From Planotetraspora sp. A-T 1434 (GTDB taxonomy: Bacteria; Actinomycetota; Actinomycetes; Streptosporangiales; Streptosporangiaceae): a stretch of DNA of 64,000 bases. Below the pieces are notes generated by a model. The model searched no databases and had not been told where the DNA came from. It worked only from the letters and a program-made list of their open reading frames with translations. The DNA lies in assembly GCF_025420585.1 (NCBI RefSeq), contig NZ_JAOEGB010000004.1, positions 124,001 through 188,000 of the forward strand. Direction: 5' to 3'. Below are positions 51,281 to 60,246 of the stretch, in pieces. The position numbers and the translations under genes are program-made. Each line of letters begins with the position of its first letter. Position 1 is the first letter of the stretch.

Positions 51281-51784
51281 TCAGGCGCCGGTGACGCCGT
51301 CGGCCATCTCGCGGAGGATGTCGAGGTGGCCGTTGTGCCGGGCCGTCTCCTCGATCAGGTGCATGATGATCCAGCGCAGCGTGACGTGCCTGCCATCCCG
51401 GATCGGGCGCTTCGCGGTGGCCTCCAGGTCGTTGGCGGCCACGAGCTCGCGGTAGCGGGCGCACTGGGCCTCGTAGTCGTCCAGGAGTTCGTGGAGCGGG
51501 ATGTCCACGCCGATGCGCATCTCCCGGTCGGGGTCGTCGTCCGTCCACGGACCCTCGTCCTCCTCGCCGAGGAAGACCACCTGGAACCAGGAGTACTCCA
51601 CCCACCGGAGGTGGCTGACCAGGCCGGACATCGTCGTGAGCGGCGAGTCCGGCAGGGGAGCGCGGCGGGCGTTCTCCTCCGACACCCCGTCGCACTTCGC
51701 GTGCACGGTGGCCCGGACGTAGTCGAGGAAGGTCGTGAGCGTGGCCCGCTCGTCCCAGGTGGGCGGCGTGTCGGTTCGTGTCAT
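51281..51784 (-). CDS. DinB/DUF664 family protein (mycothiol-dependent S-transferase type)
   Basis: This 167-residue four-helix bundle of the DinB/DUF664 superfamily has its three metal-ligand histidines in visible positions: SHLRWVEYSWF (helix 2) and HLIEETARHNGHLDIL (helix 4, two His three residues apart). Actinobacterial members use mycothiol for detoxification or thiol exchange, a likely but unproven role. The ATG at 51784 is preferred over 51793 because AGGAGG lies 9 bases before it, whereas it directly abuts the earlier ATG. Divergent from nothing close; 170 bases of featureless sequence separate it from the next gene. Confidence 0.83.
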   Translation of the reverse strand: MTRTDTPPTWDERATLTTFLDYVRATVHAKCDGVSEENARRAPLPDSPLTTMSGLVSHLRWVEYSWFQVVFLGEEDEGPWTDDDPDREMRIGVDIPLHELLDDYEAQCARYRELVAANDLEATAKRPIRDGRHVTLRWIIMHLIEETARHNGHLDILREMADGVTGA

Positions 51785-51955
51785 GCGCCGCATCCTCCTG
51801 GGCGCCGACCGGCCGTGTCGAACGAATAAGTCCCCGGCGTGTCCCCGTCACAACCCCTGGGATTGATCGCTCATCTCGGCGCGGTGCTGCCCGGTTAGAG
51901 GCCGGACAACCTATCTCGTCACACGTCGTCGGCTCCGGCCGGGCGAATACGGCTC

Positions 51956-52501
51956 TTAACGTCTCCCGAAGACTCCCAGCCTTCTGGGACCTCGGACGGA
52001 ACCAGAACGGTCCTGCGATTGCGGGGACCTCGCTGTCAGGTCCCCGTCTACTGTGTCAGCCGTCAACCTCGGCTCAAGCTCCGTCAAGCCGAAGCCGAGC
52101 TGGCTGTACAGCTCCAGCTGATCGAAGTATTCACGGTGTGAGGTGATCTTGCCGTCCTGGACGTGGGTGGCACATGTGGCGCGGAGAGCGACGCGGTGAC
52201 CCGTTCCGACTATTTCCCGCCCATTCGGCAGGAGGAAAGGTCCCGTATGGGTGCCGGTATAGGTCCATTCCGTGATGGCCGGGTTATCGCAGTCGGAGAG
52301 CTCGAACCAGGCTGTGGCGTAAAAGTCGGGGAACCCCCTGAAGAATTGCTCATACATCCACGCGATCTGATCGTGTCCTTCTGCCACGCCTGACGGTGTC
52401 ACGTACACAGCGTCGGTGCTGTAGCAGGAGAGGATTCCTGATAAGTCGTGAGCGTTGATCGCGTCGCCCAGTCGGTGCTTGAGGTCCCAGTAAGTGGTCA
52501 T
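51956..52501 (-). CDS. SnoaL-like / NTF2-fold protein
   Basis: This 181-residue protein has an NTF2/SnoaL fold in the first 135 or so residues: the helix DLKHRLGDAINAHDLSGILS, CYSTDAVYVTPSG, then EWTYTGTHTGPFLLPNGREI and HREYFDQLELYSQLGFG. These domains act as small hydrolases, isomerases or ligand carriers, often in secondary metabolism. The last 45 residues are an Arg/Ser-rich tail unlike the family; its DNA contains a GGGGACCT/AGGTCCCC hairpin (about 52023-52045), so the natural stop may have been lost. ATG at 52501 has GAAGG 7 bases upstream. It lies in a lower-GC patch together with an integrase relic. Confidence 0.72.
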   Translation of the reverse strand: MTTYWDLKHRLGDAINAHDLSGILSCYSTDAVYVTPSGVAEGHDQIAWMYEQFFRGFPDFYATAWFELSDCDNPAITEWTYTGTHTGPFLLPNGREIVGTGHRVALRATCATHVQDGKITSHREYFDQLELYSQLGFGLTELEPRLTADTVDGDLTARSPQSQDRSGSVRGPRRLGVFGRR

Positions 52502-52559
52502 GGGATGCCTTCGGTCGATCGAACCTTTCTGACATTTCAACGTACTCAGCGAGGGGTTT

Positions 52560-52803
52560 GCCACTGGTCCCGGTGGCGTATTGCCGACGCAAAGGGCGTC
52601 CTCGATCTCCGTGCTCGCGCAGGGCCACGCATGACGGCGAGACGCGGCTCACGGACGACGATGGCGCCCGAGCCGGCCCGCGGAAGTTCGAACGCGCAAT
52701 GCGGAAAGCCCGTGGCAAGGTGCGGGACCTTTCCACGGGCTTCCGTTTCCACGACTTGCGGCACTACCTCGCGTCGCTCCTGATCGTCGGCGCGCGGTAC
52801 CGA
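52560..52803 (+). pseudogene. C-terminal relic of a tyrosine recombinase (phage-type integrase)
   Basis: One frame gives DGETRLTDDDGARAGPRKF, then FERAMRKARGKVRDLSTG and FRFHDLRHYLASLLIVGA. HDLRHxxASLLI is the box II signature (catalytic His and Arg) of tyrosine recombinases. Box I and the final catalytic Tyr are missing; the frame is cut at the end of convergent glnA, immediately beside its stop. No attachment-site duplication or excisionase gene was found. This is a remnant of an integrated element. Confidence 0.65.
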
Positions 52804-54228
52804 TCACACGTCGTAGTAGAGCTCGAACTCGTGCGGGTGCGGGCGGAGCCGGATCGGGTCGATCTCGTTCTCGCGCTTGTAGGCGATCCAGGTCTCGATC
52901 AGGTCGGGAGTGAAGACCCCGCCTTCGAGCAGGTACTCATGGTCGGCCTCAAGGGCGTCGAGGACCTCGGGCAGCGAACCCGGCACCTGCGGGACCTGGC
53001 GGGCCTCCTCCGGCGGAAGCTCGTAGAGGTCCTTGTCCACGGGCTCCGGCGGCTCGATCTTGTTGCGGATGCCGTCCAGACCGGCCATGAGCTGCGCGGC
53101 GAAGGCGAAGTACGGGTTGCACGACGGGTCCGGCACGCGGAACTCGATGCGCTTGGCCTTCGGGTTCGAGCCGGTGATCGGGATGCGGACGCAGGCCGAG
53201 CGGTTGCGCTGCGAGTACACCAGGTTGACCGGGGCCTCGTAGCCCGGCACGAGACGGTGGTAGGAGTTCACCGTCGGGTTCGTGAAGGCGAGCAGCGACG
53301 GGGCGTGCTTGAGCAGGCCGCCGATGTAGTAGCGCGCCGTGTCGGACAGGCCCGCGTAGCCGACCTCGTCGTAGAAGAGCGGCTCGCCGTCCTTCCAGAG
53401 CGACTGGTGGCAGTGCATGCCCGAGCCGTTGTCACCGAAGATCGGCTTCGGCATGAAGGTGACGGTGTGGCCGTACTCGATGGCCGTGCTCTTGATGATG
53501 TACTTGTACAGCATCAGATTGTCGGCGGTCTTGAGCAGTGTGCCGAACCTGAAGTCGATCTCGGCCTGGCCGGCGGTGCCCACCTCGTGGTGCTGCATCT
53601 CGGTCTCGATGCCGGCGTCGATCAGGTTGCGGACCATCTGCGAGCGCAGGTCGGTGAAGTGGTCCATCGGTGGGACCGGGAAGTAGCCGCCCTTGTACCG
53701 GGGCTTGTAGCCCAGGTTGCCGCCCTCGGAGGCCTTGCCCGTGTTCCAGGCGCCCTCGATCGAGTCGATGTAGTAGTAGCCCGCGTTCTGCCGGGTCTCG
53801 AAGCGCACGTCGTCGAAGATGTAGAACTCGGCCTCGGGACCGAAGTACACCGTGTCCGCGATGCCGGTTCCCTTGAGGTACTCCTCGGCCTTGCGGGCGA
53901 CGTTGCGCGGGTCGCGGCTGTAGGCCTCGCCCGTCAGGGGGTCGTGCACGAAGAAGTTGATGTTCAGCGTCTTGTGCTGGCGGAACGGGTCCACGACGGC
54001 CGTCGAGGGGTCGGGCAGCAGGAGCATGTCCGACTCGTGGATGGCCTGGAAACCGCGGATCGACGAGCCATCGAACATGAGCCCGTCGGTGAAGACGCTC
54101 GGACCGAAGTTCTCAGCGGGAAAAGTGAAGTGGTGCGTCGTCCCCGGCAGGTCCGTGAACCTGACGTCAACGAACTGCACACCCTCGTCCCGGATGAACT
54201 TGAGGACGTCGTCGGCAGAGTTAAACAC
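52804..54228 (-). CDS. glnA: glutamine synthetase, type I (main, adenylylation-controlled)
   Basis: Primary ammonium-assimilating glutamine synthetase, a 474-residue GSI-beta subunit that forms dodecamers. Motifs: [62 protein letters not shown] and [18 protein letters not shown]. The adenylylation Tyr is present in [17 protein letters not shown], so GlnE can switch it off. GTG at 54228 is chosen because GGGAGG lies 8 bases upstream and the protein then begins [16 protein letters not shown] as in relatives; the frame continues 16 codons further. A four-part GlnR-like box lies 51 bases upstream. Downstream an integrase relic abuts the stop. Confidence 0.95.
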   Translation of the reverse strand: MFNSADDVLKFIRDEGVQFVDVRFTDLPGTTHHFTFPAENFGPSVFTDGLMFDGSSIRGFQAIHESDMLLLPDPSTAVVDPFRQHKTLNINFFVHDPLTGEAYSRDPRNVARKAEEYLKGTGIADTVYFGPEAEFYIFDDVRFETRQNAGYYYIDSIEGAWNTGKASEGGNLGYKPRYKGGYFPVPPMDHFTDLRSQMVRNLIDAGIETEMQHHEVGTAGQAEIDFRFGTLLKTADNLMLYKYIIKSTAIEYGHTVTFMPKPIFGDNGSGMHCHQSLWKDGEPLFYDEVGYAGLSDTARYYIGGLLKHAPSLLAFTNPTVNSYHRLVPGYEAPVNLVYSQRNRSACVRIPITGSNPKAKRIEFRVPDPSCNPYFAFAAQLMAGLDGIRNKIEPPEPVDKDLYELPPEEARQVPQVPGSLPEVLDALEADHEYLLEGGVFTPDLIETWIAYKRENEIDPIRLRPHPHEFELYYDV

Positions 54229-54279
54229 TCTCGAACCTCCCAGGGGCATGGCTAGCAGACCCGAACATAGGCCCATGCC

Positions 54280-54317
54280 GTTTCGACCCCATGTCTCGTT
54301 TGTTTCGCGCGTGTTAA
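54280..54317 (-). promoter_or_regulatory. GlnR box upstream of glnA
   Basis: On the minus strand the site reads TTAAC-N6-GAAAC-N6-GACAT-N6-GAAAC. It has both b-sites (GAAAC) perfect, the a-sites degenerate and all three spacers exactly 6 bases, the spacing of the actinobacterial GlnR box gTnAC-N6-GaAAC-N6 repeated. It lies 51 bases before the GTG start. Confidence 0.7.
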
Positions 54318-54420
54318 GGGGAGTGCCCTCTCACACTAACCCCGGGTTCGATGTGAAACCGGCGTCCCAGGCGCTCGTTGACTGACTCTTGTCCCGCAAT
54401 CTGTACGGCGTTCGCCCAGG

Positions 54421-55476
54421 TCAGGTGCCTGTCGTCGATCGGCATCCGGCGCGGTCGAGATCGTCGTGCCTCCGGTCGTACGGGTCGACCGGTCGTCCGG
54501 ACGGTTCGACCTTCGAGGGCTCCCCCGGAAAGTCGGGATGGACGAATCCGTCATGGAAGTCGCAATTGATGCCCGACGTGAATCCGCGGGTCTCATCCAC
54601 CCACACGACGGTCCTGCCGTTCTCCCGAAAGGCCGCGATCTTCGCCGTCTCGTGGGCGACCACCCGCTTCGTGCCGCCGGGGTCTCCCGGACGCCTGACG
54701 GCGTACACGAACAGGTAGTCCACCTTGATCGTGACGCCTTTACGGCCGTCGCCGTCCCGCCGCCGGGAAAAGGTCGTCTCCCCGTCGACCTTGATCACAT
54801 CGCTGGCCGGCTCGGCGGTGCCGGGCTTGAGGCCGAACACCCACGAGCGGGTGCCGCCGTACCGCCCCTTGCCGAAGTGCCGGACGAACCACTTGCGCTG
54901 CTCAGGCTCCAGGAGCTTGATGAACTCCGCCGGCTTCTTGCCGCGCACGGTGTCCAGGTCGAGGTAGGCCGCGACGAGCATCTTCCGCACCCGCTTCAGC
55001 GCGGCGCCGACCTGCTTCCGGGTCAGCCCGCCCAGCGCCTCGGCCGCGGGCATGACCAGGCCCTTCTCTCCGTTCGCGTACTGCGCCGCCTTCGATCCGG
55101 CGAAAGGATCCCAGGTGGGCTGAACCGTGGGCTGAACCGTGGGCTGAACCGTGGGCTGAACCGGGGGGCCGGCTTCCTCGACGGGCGTCAGGACCGGGCC
55201 CGGGCGGGCGAACGCGGGAGCCATGCTGTGCTCCGCGACGGGCTCGTCGGCGTCGGCGAACCCGTCCAGCACGTCGGGACGCATGCTGATCAGCAGCCCC
55301 GCAGCCACGACCAGCCCGCACAGGGTCAGCACCACGATCGGCGCCTTGTCCCGCACTCCACCCCTCCTCCTGAGGCGCGCCGCCTCCACGCCGAGCCGCC
55401 TGATCTCGTCCTCGTCGAACTGGGCGACCAGCGCCTCGAAACGTCCGTCGATATCGTCAGGGTCCGCAGGCCGCAC
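54421..55476 (-). CDS. hypothetical membrane-anchored protein with PTVQ repeats
   Basis: This 351-residue protein is not a recognised family. A charged N-terminal cytosolic stretch (DDIDGRFEALVAQFDEDEIR) leads to one membrane helix (APIVVLTLCGLVVAAGLLI). A Pro-rich spacer with four VQPT repeats follows, encoded by a 12-bp DNA repeat (55117-55164). The extracytoplasmic domain of about 220 residues includes KVDYLFVYAVRRP, HETAKIAAFRENGRTVVWVD and SGINCDFHDGFVHPDFPGEP. The last part is acidic and His/Asp-rich. GTG start. The order glnA, this gene, RDD protein recalls other actinomycetes. Its role is unknown. Confidence 0.7.
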   Translation of the reverse strand: MRPADPDDIDGRFEALVAQFDEDEIRRLGVEAARLRRRGGVRDKAPIVVLTLCGLVVAAGLLISMRPDVLDGFADADEPVAEHSMAPAFARPGPVLTPVEEAGPPVQPTVQPTVQPTVQPTWDPFAGSKAAQYANGEKGLVMPAAEALGGLTRKQVGAALKRVRKMLVAAYLDLDTVRGKKPAEFIKLLEPEQRKWFVRHFGKGRYGGTRSWVFGLKPGTAEPASDVIKVDGETTFSRRRDGDGRKGVTIKVDYLFVYAVRRPGDPGGTKRVVAHETAKIAAFRENGRTVVWVDETRGFTSGINCDFHDGFVHPDFPGEPSKVEPSGRPVDPYDRRHDDLDRAGCRSTTGT

Positions 55477-55597
55477 CGATCACTCCAAACGACTGAATAA
55501 ATGTGAATATCCGGAAAAGGGGAGAGCCGTGCTAAATGATGTACGGCTTGGCCTCCGAGCGGAAGACCGGTGACTGGCCCCGATACGCTGATGGACT

Positions 55598-56059
55598 ATG
55601 AGTGACCGGCAGCCGCGATGGACGCAGACCTGGATCGGAGGCTCCCGGGCCACCGGGGCCGACCTCGGCTATCCGGGTGAGCGGCTGGGATTGCCGGAGG
55701 AGGGCAGCGGCGCCGTGGCCGGGTTCGGCCGGAGGATCGGCGCGGTCCTCGTCGACTGGCTGGTGTGCACCTGGGCGATCGCCGCAGGCCTGCTGCGCGC
55801 CAGGGGACGGGACCAGGGCTGGGTGGGCCTCGCCGTCTTCGCCCTGGAGTACGTCCTGCTGGTCAGCACGCTCGGGATGACGCTCGGCATGCGGCTGTTC
55901 GGCATCCGCGTGGCCACGCTAGACGGCGGCCGTCCGGCGTTCGTTTCCGTGCTGATCCGCACGCTTCTGCTGTGCCTCGCCGTACCGGCCCTGATCTGGG
56001 ACCGGGACCGCCGCGGCCTGCACGACCGCGCGTCCGGCACCGTGGTCGTCAACGGCTAG
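55598..56059 (+). CDS. RDD family membrane protein
   Basis: This 153-residue protein has the RDD signature: GFGRRIGAVLVDWLVC (Arg and first Asp), hydrophobic segments IAAGLLRA and LAVFALEYVLLVSTLGMT, then LGMRLFGIRVATLDGGRP and DRDRRGLHDRASGTVVV (last Asp). Three membrane helices. RDD genes sit beside glnA in many actinomycetes, but their role (possibly transport) is not settled. ATG start with good coding bias. Divergent from the preceding hypothetical gene with 121 bases between. Confidence 0.85.
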   Translation: MSDRQPRWTQTWIGGSRATGADLGYPGERLGLPEEGSGAVAGFGRRIGAVLVDWLVCTWAIAAGLLRARGRDQGWVGLAVFALEYVLLVSTLGMTLGMRLFGIRVATLDGGRPAFVSVLIRTLLLCLAVPALIWDRDRRGLHDRASGTVVVNG

Positions 56060-56198
56060 ATCTGGTGTCTCAGGACGTTTGCTTCGTTCCCGTCACGACC
56101 GGGGCAGCGGCCCTGCTGGTGGCGCTCCTGGACTCGGCGGCCGCGTTCACCGGGAGCCCTGGGATCTCGGGCTCCCGCGTGAGCGGCTGTGCGTGGCG

Positions 56199-56597
56199 TC
56201 AGCGTGCGAACTTTTCGATGGCCTCCGGGGTGACGGGGGTGAAGAAGTTGACGAGGTTGCCGTCGGGGTCGCGGAACAACAGCGACCGGTTGCCCCAGGG
56301 CATCGTGGTGGGCTCGTTGACGAAGTCGGTGACGAAGCCGGTCAGGTTCTGGTGAACGCGGTCCACGTCGCCGACGAGGAACTCGGTGATCACGCTGTGG
56401 TTGTCCGCCGGGCGGGCAGAGCCCGGGGCGAACAGCGGGACGGTGCGGGTGCTGGCGATCGCGAGGGTTGCGCCCGCGGTCTTGAGTTCGGCGAAGTCCT
56501 CGGTGGCCCGTATCGCCTGCATCCCTGTAGCTCGCTCGTAGAACTCGACGAGGCGTGCGACGTCGCTGGTGATGATGCGGATCGAGACGAAGTCCAT
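56199..56597 (-). CDS. VOC (glyoxalase-like) family protein
   Basis: This 132-residue vicinal-oxygen-chelate protein has a double beta-alpha-beta-beta-beta fold: FVSIRIITSDVARLVEFYER, then LAIASTRTVPLF, EFLVGDVDRVHQNL and SLLFRDPDGNLVNFFTPV. Metal-ligand positions are only partly clear, so it may be a binding protein or dioxygenase-like enzyme rather than glyoxalase I. ATG at 56597 is fixed by AAGGAG 6 bases upstream. It is divergent from a WYL-domain regulator that is its probable regulator. Confidence 0.85.
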   Translation of the reverse strand: MDFVSIRIITSDVARLVEFYERATGMQAIRATEDFAELKTAGATLAIASTRTVPLFAPGSARPADNHSVITEFLVGDVDRVHQNLTGFVTDFVNEPTTMPWGNRSLLFRDPDGNLVNFFTPVTPEAIEKFAR

Positions 56598-56690
56598 GGG
56601 AATCTCCTTGGCTGTGCTGGAGGCGTGCACGTCGCAGGCTAGGAGAAATAGTGGACAGAATCGGTCCCGTATTCGCGTTAGGCTGCGAAC

Positions 56691-57680
56691 ATGCCACGAC
56701 CCACCGGCCGCGTGCTGACACTCCTGGAGCTGCTGCAGTCGGGCGGCACCCGGACTGTGGCCGAGCTCGCCGACCGTCTCGGCGTCGAAGGGCGCACTGT
56801 GCGGCGGTATGTGGACCAGCTGATCGACCTGGACGTGCCCGTGGAGTCGGTGCGCGGCCGCTACGGCGGGTACCGGCTAGCTTCCGGGTACCGCTTGCCT
56901 CCGCTCATGCTCAGCGACGACGAGGCGCTGGCCGTGCTGCTCGGCCTGGTCGCCGGCCGCCGGGCAGGGCTGACGACGACGGAGCGCACCGCAAACGAGA
57001 CGGCGTCAGCGAAGATCCGGCGGGTGCTGCCCAAGCACATCGCCCGCCGGCTCGACACACTCCTGGAAGCTCTCGCCTTCACGGATCAGCCCGGCGAGTT
57101 GGACCACCCGGACGCCGGGCTCCTGCTCACCATCGCCGATGCGGTGCGCCACCGCCGACCGGTCTCGATCCGCTACACCGACCGCGACGGACGGCACAGC
57201 GAACGCACACTGCACGCGTACGGGATCGTCGCCCATGCGGGCCGGTGGTACGTCACGGGCACGGACCCTGAGATCGGCGAGGACCGGACCTTCCGGCTCG
57301 ATCGCATCACAGACGCACGGACCCTGCCCGGCTCATTCGAAACGCCCGTGGGTCCCGATCCGGCACAGCGCGTGTTGTCAGGATTCGCCACGGCCGAGTA
57401 CCGGCACGAGGTGACCTTGCGGATCCACGGGACAGTCGAGCAAATCCGCGCGCACCTCCCCGCCACCGTCGCGAGCCTGGAGGAGCACGAGTCCACGGCA
57501 GACAAGGACCCGGCGGCCGAGCACTGGCTGCGCGTCCAGCTACGGGCGCAGCAGCTCGACTGGTTGCCTCGGATACTCGCCTCACTCGACCGGCCGTTCG
57601 TCATCGAGCGCCCCGATGAACTACGCGACCTCGTCATCGCGTTCGCCGATCGCCTCACGTCCTACGCCCGCCAAGCCTGA
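56691..57680 (+). CDS. WYL domain-containing transcriptional regulator (YafY type)
   Basis: This 329-residue protein has an N-terminal HTH_11 domain (about 5-60: VLTLLELLQSGGTRTVAELA, RLGVEGRTVRRYVDQLIDL) and a central WYL domain (about 140-215: RRPVSIRYTDRDGRHSERT, AHAGRWYVTGTDP). A WCX C-terminal region (to 320) is capped by LDRPFVIERPDELRDLVIAF. WYL regulators sense ligands such as nucleotides or DNA ends and are common next to stress or defence genes. Here the only neighbours are a divergent VOC protein and a convergent methyltransferase. ATG start. Confidence 0.88.
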   Translation: MPRPTGRVLTLLELLQSGGTRTVAELADRLGVEGRTVRRYVDQLIDLDVPVESVRGRYGGYRLASGYRLPPLMLSDDEALAVLLGLVAGRRAGLTTTERTANETASAKIRRVLPKHIARRLDTLLEALAFTDQPGELDHPDAGLLLTIADAVRHRRPVSIRYTDRDGRHSERTLHAYGIVAHAGRWYVTGTDPEIGEDRTFRLDRITDARTLPGSFETPVGPDPAQRVLSGFATAEYRHEVTLRIHGTVEQIRAHLPATVASLEEHESTADKDPAAEHWLRVQLRAQQLDWLPRILASLDRPFVIERPDELRDLVIAFADRLTSYARQA

Positions 57681-57712
57681 CAGCGAGGAACCAATGTCAT
57701 GAGACGGCACAG

Positions 57713-58501
57713 CTAGACCGGCCGCCGGCACTGGAATATCGCGGTGCCGGGGATCAGCCGGCCGCGCAGCGGGCTCCAGCCGCCCCAGACGCCGTTGTGA
57801 CCCTCTGGCCACTCGGGCTCCATCAGCCCGTCCAGGAGCAGCCCCGAGAAGACGATCGACCCGACCCAGTCGGCCATCGTCCGGTGATGCTCCACATAGG
57901 ACGGCACGCCGCCGGAGAGCTCGACGTACGGCGACCGGTCGAAGTAGGAACGGTCGGCCGTCAGCCCGCGCGGCCCGGGGTCGTCGGGGAACGCCCACCG
58001 GATCGGATGGCTGACCGAGAAGACGAACCGCCCTCCCGGTCGAAGCACCCGCCGGACCTCGGCCAGCACCGCCCCGGCGTCCGCGACGAACGGCAGCGCC
58101 CCGAAGGCGGAGCACGCCAGGTCGAACGAGGCGTCCCGGAACGGCAGGACCTCGGCGTCGGCCTGCACCACGGGCAGGCGACGCTCACTGGAAAGATCGA
58201 TGCGGCGGGAGTGCTGGAGCTGGCGGTACGACAGGTCGAAGGCGACGACGGTCGCACCCTGGCCGGTCAGCCACCGGCCGCACTGCCCGGCCCCGCAGCC
58301 GACCTCCAGGACGCGTTTGCCCTTCACCTCGCCCAGGAGTCGGGCGTCGGCCTCGTCCAGGCCCTCCGGGCACCAGACGAAGCCGTCGTCACGCAGGAAC
58401 TCGCCGTGCTCGGCCTGGTACTCGTCGGCCGCGCCGTCCCACCAGCCGCGGTTGGCCCGTGACGTCTCCGTGCGGGAGACCGGCCGCCTGCCGACGTCCA
58501 C
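57713..58501 (-). CDS. class I SAM-dependent methyltransferase
   Basis: This 262-residue methyltransferase has the SAM-binding motif I VLEVGCGAGQCGRWL, acidic motif II VVAFDLSYRQL, motif PFRDASFDLACSAFGALPFV and motif III RRVLRPGGRFVFSVSHPIRW. The WWDGAADEYQAEHGEFL start is a UbiE/Coq5-like feature found in many small-molecule methyltransferases. Substrate unknown. GTG at 58501 has a GGGGG site 8 bases upstream and is preferred to the longer frame (58567). The gene follows the DUF4191 gene by 31 bases and may belong to the lipA transcription unit. Confidence 0.82.
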   Translation of the reverse strand: MDVGRRPVSRTETSRANRGWWDGAADEYQAEHGEFLRDDGFVWCPEGLDEADARLLGEVKGKRVLEVGCGAGQCGRWLTGQGATVVAFDLSYRQLQHSRRIDLSSERRLPVVQADAEVLPFRDASFDLACSAFGALPFVADAGAVLAEVRRVLRPGGRFVFSVSHPIRWAFPDDPGPRGLTADRSYFDRSPYVELSGGVPSYVEHHRTMADWVGSIVFSGLLLDGLMEPEWPEGHNGVWGGWSPLRGRLIPGTAIFQCRRPV

Positions 58502-58532
58502 TGTCCAGACCCCCGTGGTGGATAAGCAGTTG

Positions 58533-59204
58533 TCAGCGGGCCTTGGGGCCGCGCGGCATCCGGGCACCCCGAGGCAGCGGGCCCTTCGGCAACGGCACGG
58601 CCGGGGTCAGCGCCCGCATGCGGTTGTTGACCTCGGACACGGCCGGCTTCTTGAGGTTGCGGGGCAGCTTCATCAGATGCCGCTGGAGCTTCGCGAGAGG
58701 AATCTGGCCCTCGCCGTCACCGCACTGGATGTCGTACACCGGGACGTCGACCGCGACCCGCTGCACGCGCTTCTTCTCGGCGACGAGCATTCGCTGGACC
58801 CGGCTCGACGGCCCCTCGGAGATCAGGATGACCCCCGGGTAGCCGACGATCCGGAACACCAGGTCCTGGTCACGGTTGACCGCGACCGGCTTGTCCTCCA
58901 CATGCCAGGTGCCCCGCAGGCCCTGCAGGATGGCGTACGTCGCGCCGGGCTGACCGTCCAGCATCGAGTACTGCGCGCGCTGGGCCAGCCGGCTGAAGAC
59001 CAGCATGCCGACCAGCAGGGCGGCGAAGACGCCGAAGACGATCCAGCTCCAGCCGAAGATCACGCCCACCACGACGAACACGGCGAGTGTGCCCAGCGCC
59101 GATCCGTAGACGATCGGCATCCCCTTGGGATCGGCCTGTTTGATGATCTGGGCGACCATCCGGATCTGCTTGAGCCGTCCGGGAGTCGCTGGGTCTTTCG
59201 CCAT
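58533..59204 (-). CDS. DUF4191 domain membrane protein
   Basis: This 223-residue protein has two adjacent membrane helices (about 32-75: GMPIVYGSALGTLAVFVVV, FGWSWIVFGVFAALLVGML) and a cytosolic C-terminal domain (RGTWHVEDKPVAVNRDQDLV, GYPGVILISEGPSSRVQRML, VYDIQCGDGEGQIPLAKLQR). DUF4191 genes are nearly always downstream of lipA in actinobacteria, as here (48 bases after it), though their role is unknown. A link to lipoate or membrane quality control is only inference. ATG start. Confidence 0.88.
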   Translation of the reverse strand: MAKDPATPGRLKQIRMVAQIIKQADPKGMPIVYGSALGTLAVFVVVGVIFGWSWIVFGVFAALLVGMLVFSRLAQRAQYSMLDGQPGATYAILQGLRGTWHVEDKPVAVNRDQDLVFRIVGYPGVILISEGPSSRVQRMLVAEKKRVQRVAVDVPVYDIQCGDGEGQIPLAKLQRHLMKLPRNLKKPAVSEVNNRMRALTPAVPLPKGPLPRGARMPRGPKAR

Positions 59205-59252
59205 GGTGTGAAGGATACAAATCCGGGGGCCGATTAATGAAAACGAGACCGA

Positions 59253-60182
59253 CTAGAGCGTCTGGCGCGCGGCGATCGCCTGCTGGTAGAGCCGCCCGGC
59301 GCGGTAGGAGGACCGCACGAGCGGCCCGGACATGACGCCGGCGAACCCGATCTCCTCGGCCTCCCGCTGGAGCTCCACGAACTCCTCGGGCTTCACCCAG
59401 CGGTCCACCGGGTGGTGGCGCGGGGTGGGCCGGAGGTACTGCGTGATCGTTACGAGGTCGCATCCGGCCTCGTGCAGGTCGCGCAGGGCCTGGGTGATCT
59501 CCTCGCGCTCCTCGCCCATGCCGAGGATGAGGTTCGACTTGGTGACCAGCCCGGCCTCGCGGGCCATCGTGATCACCTCGAGCGAGCGCTCGTAGCGGAA
59601 GGCGGGCCGGATCCGCTTGAAGATCCGCGGTACGGTCTCGATGTTGTGCGCGAAGACCTCGGGCTTGGCGGAGAAGACCTCCTCCAACTGCTCCCGGTGG
59701 CCGTTGAAGTCCGGAACGAGCAGCTCGACGCCGCAGCCGGGGACCATCGTGTGGATCTGCCTGGCGGTCTCCGCGTACAGCCACGAGCCGCCGTCGCGCA
59801 GGTCGTCGCGGGCGACGCCGGTGACCGTGGCGTACCGCAGGCCCATCTGCAGGACCGACTCGGCGACGCGGCGCGGCTCGTCCCTGTCGTACTCGGCGGG
59901 CTTGCCGGTGTCGATCTGGCAGAAGTCGCAGCGGCGGGTGCACTGGTCGCCGCCGATGAGGAAGGTCGCCTCGCGGTCCTCCCAGCACTCGGAGATGTTG
60001 GGGCAGCCCGCCTCCTGGCAGACGGTGTGCAGCCCCGCGCCCTGGACCAGGGACTTGATCTCGTTGAAGTTGGGCCCGTTATGCAGCCGCGTCTTGATCC
60101 ACGGCGGCTTCTTCTCGATGGGGGTCTGGCTGTTGCGCACCTCCAGGCGGAGGAGCTTTCGGCCTTCTGGTGCAACCGTCAC
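59253..60182 (-). CDS. lipA: lipoyl synthase
   Basis: LipA inserts two sulfurs into octanoyl-lipoyl domains by radical SAM chemistry. The 309-residue protein has the auxiliary cluster cysteines in [16 protein letters not shown], the radical SAM CxxxCxxC in CTRRCDFCQ, and the C-terminal RSSYRAG whose Ser closes the auxiliary cluster. All residues are intact. GTG start, giving the usual actinobacterial N-terminus [18 protein letters not shown]. It follows lipB by 64 bases on the same strand, so octanoyl transfer and sulfur insertion are encoded together. Its product is used by SucB 3 kb upstream. Confidence 0.95.
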   Translation of the reverse strand: MTVAPEGRKLLRLEVRNSQTPIEKKPPWIKTRLHNGPNFNEIKSLVQGAGLHTVCQEAGCPNISECWEDREATFLIGGDQCTRRCDFCQIDTGKPAEYDRDEPRRVAESVLQMGLRYATVTGVARDDLRDGGSWLYAETARQIHTMVPGCGVELLVPDFNGHREQLEEVFSAKPEVFAHNIETVPRIFKRIRPAFRYERSLEVITMAREAGLVTKSNLILGMGEEREEITQALRDLHEAGCDLVTITQYLRPTPRHHPVDRWVKPEEFVELQREAEEIGFAGVMSGPLVRSSYRAGRLYQQAIAARQTL

Positions 60183-60246
60183 ACATTCAGCTTATTACCT
60201 GGGCTCAGGTGATCTGGGACAGCTCCCCCGGTCCGGAAAGGCGTCG

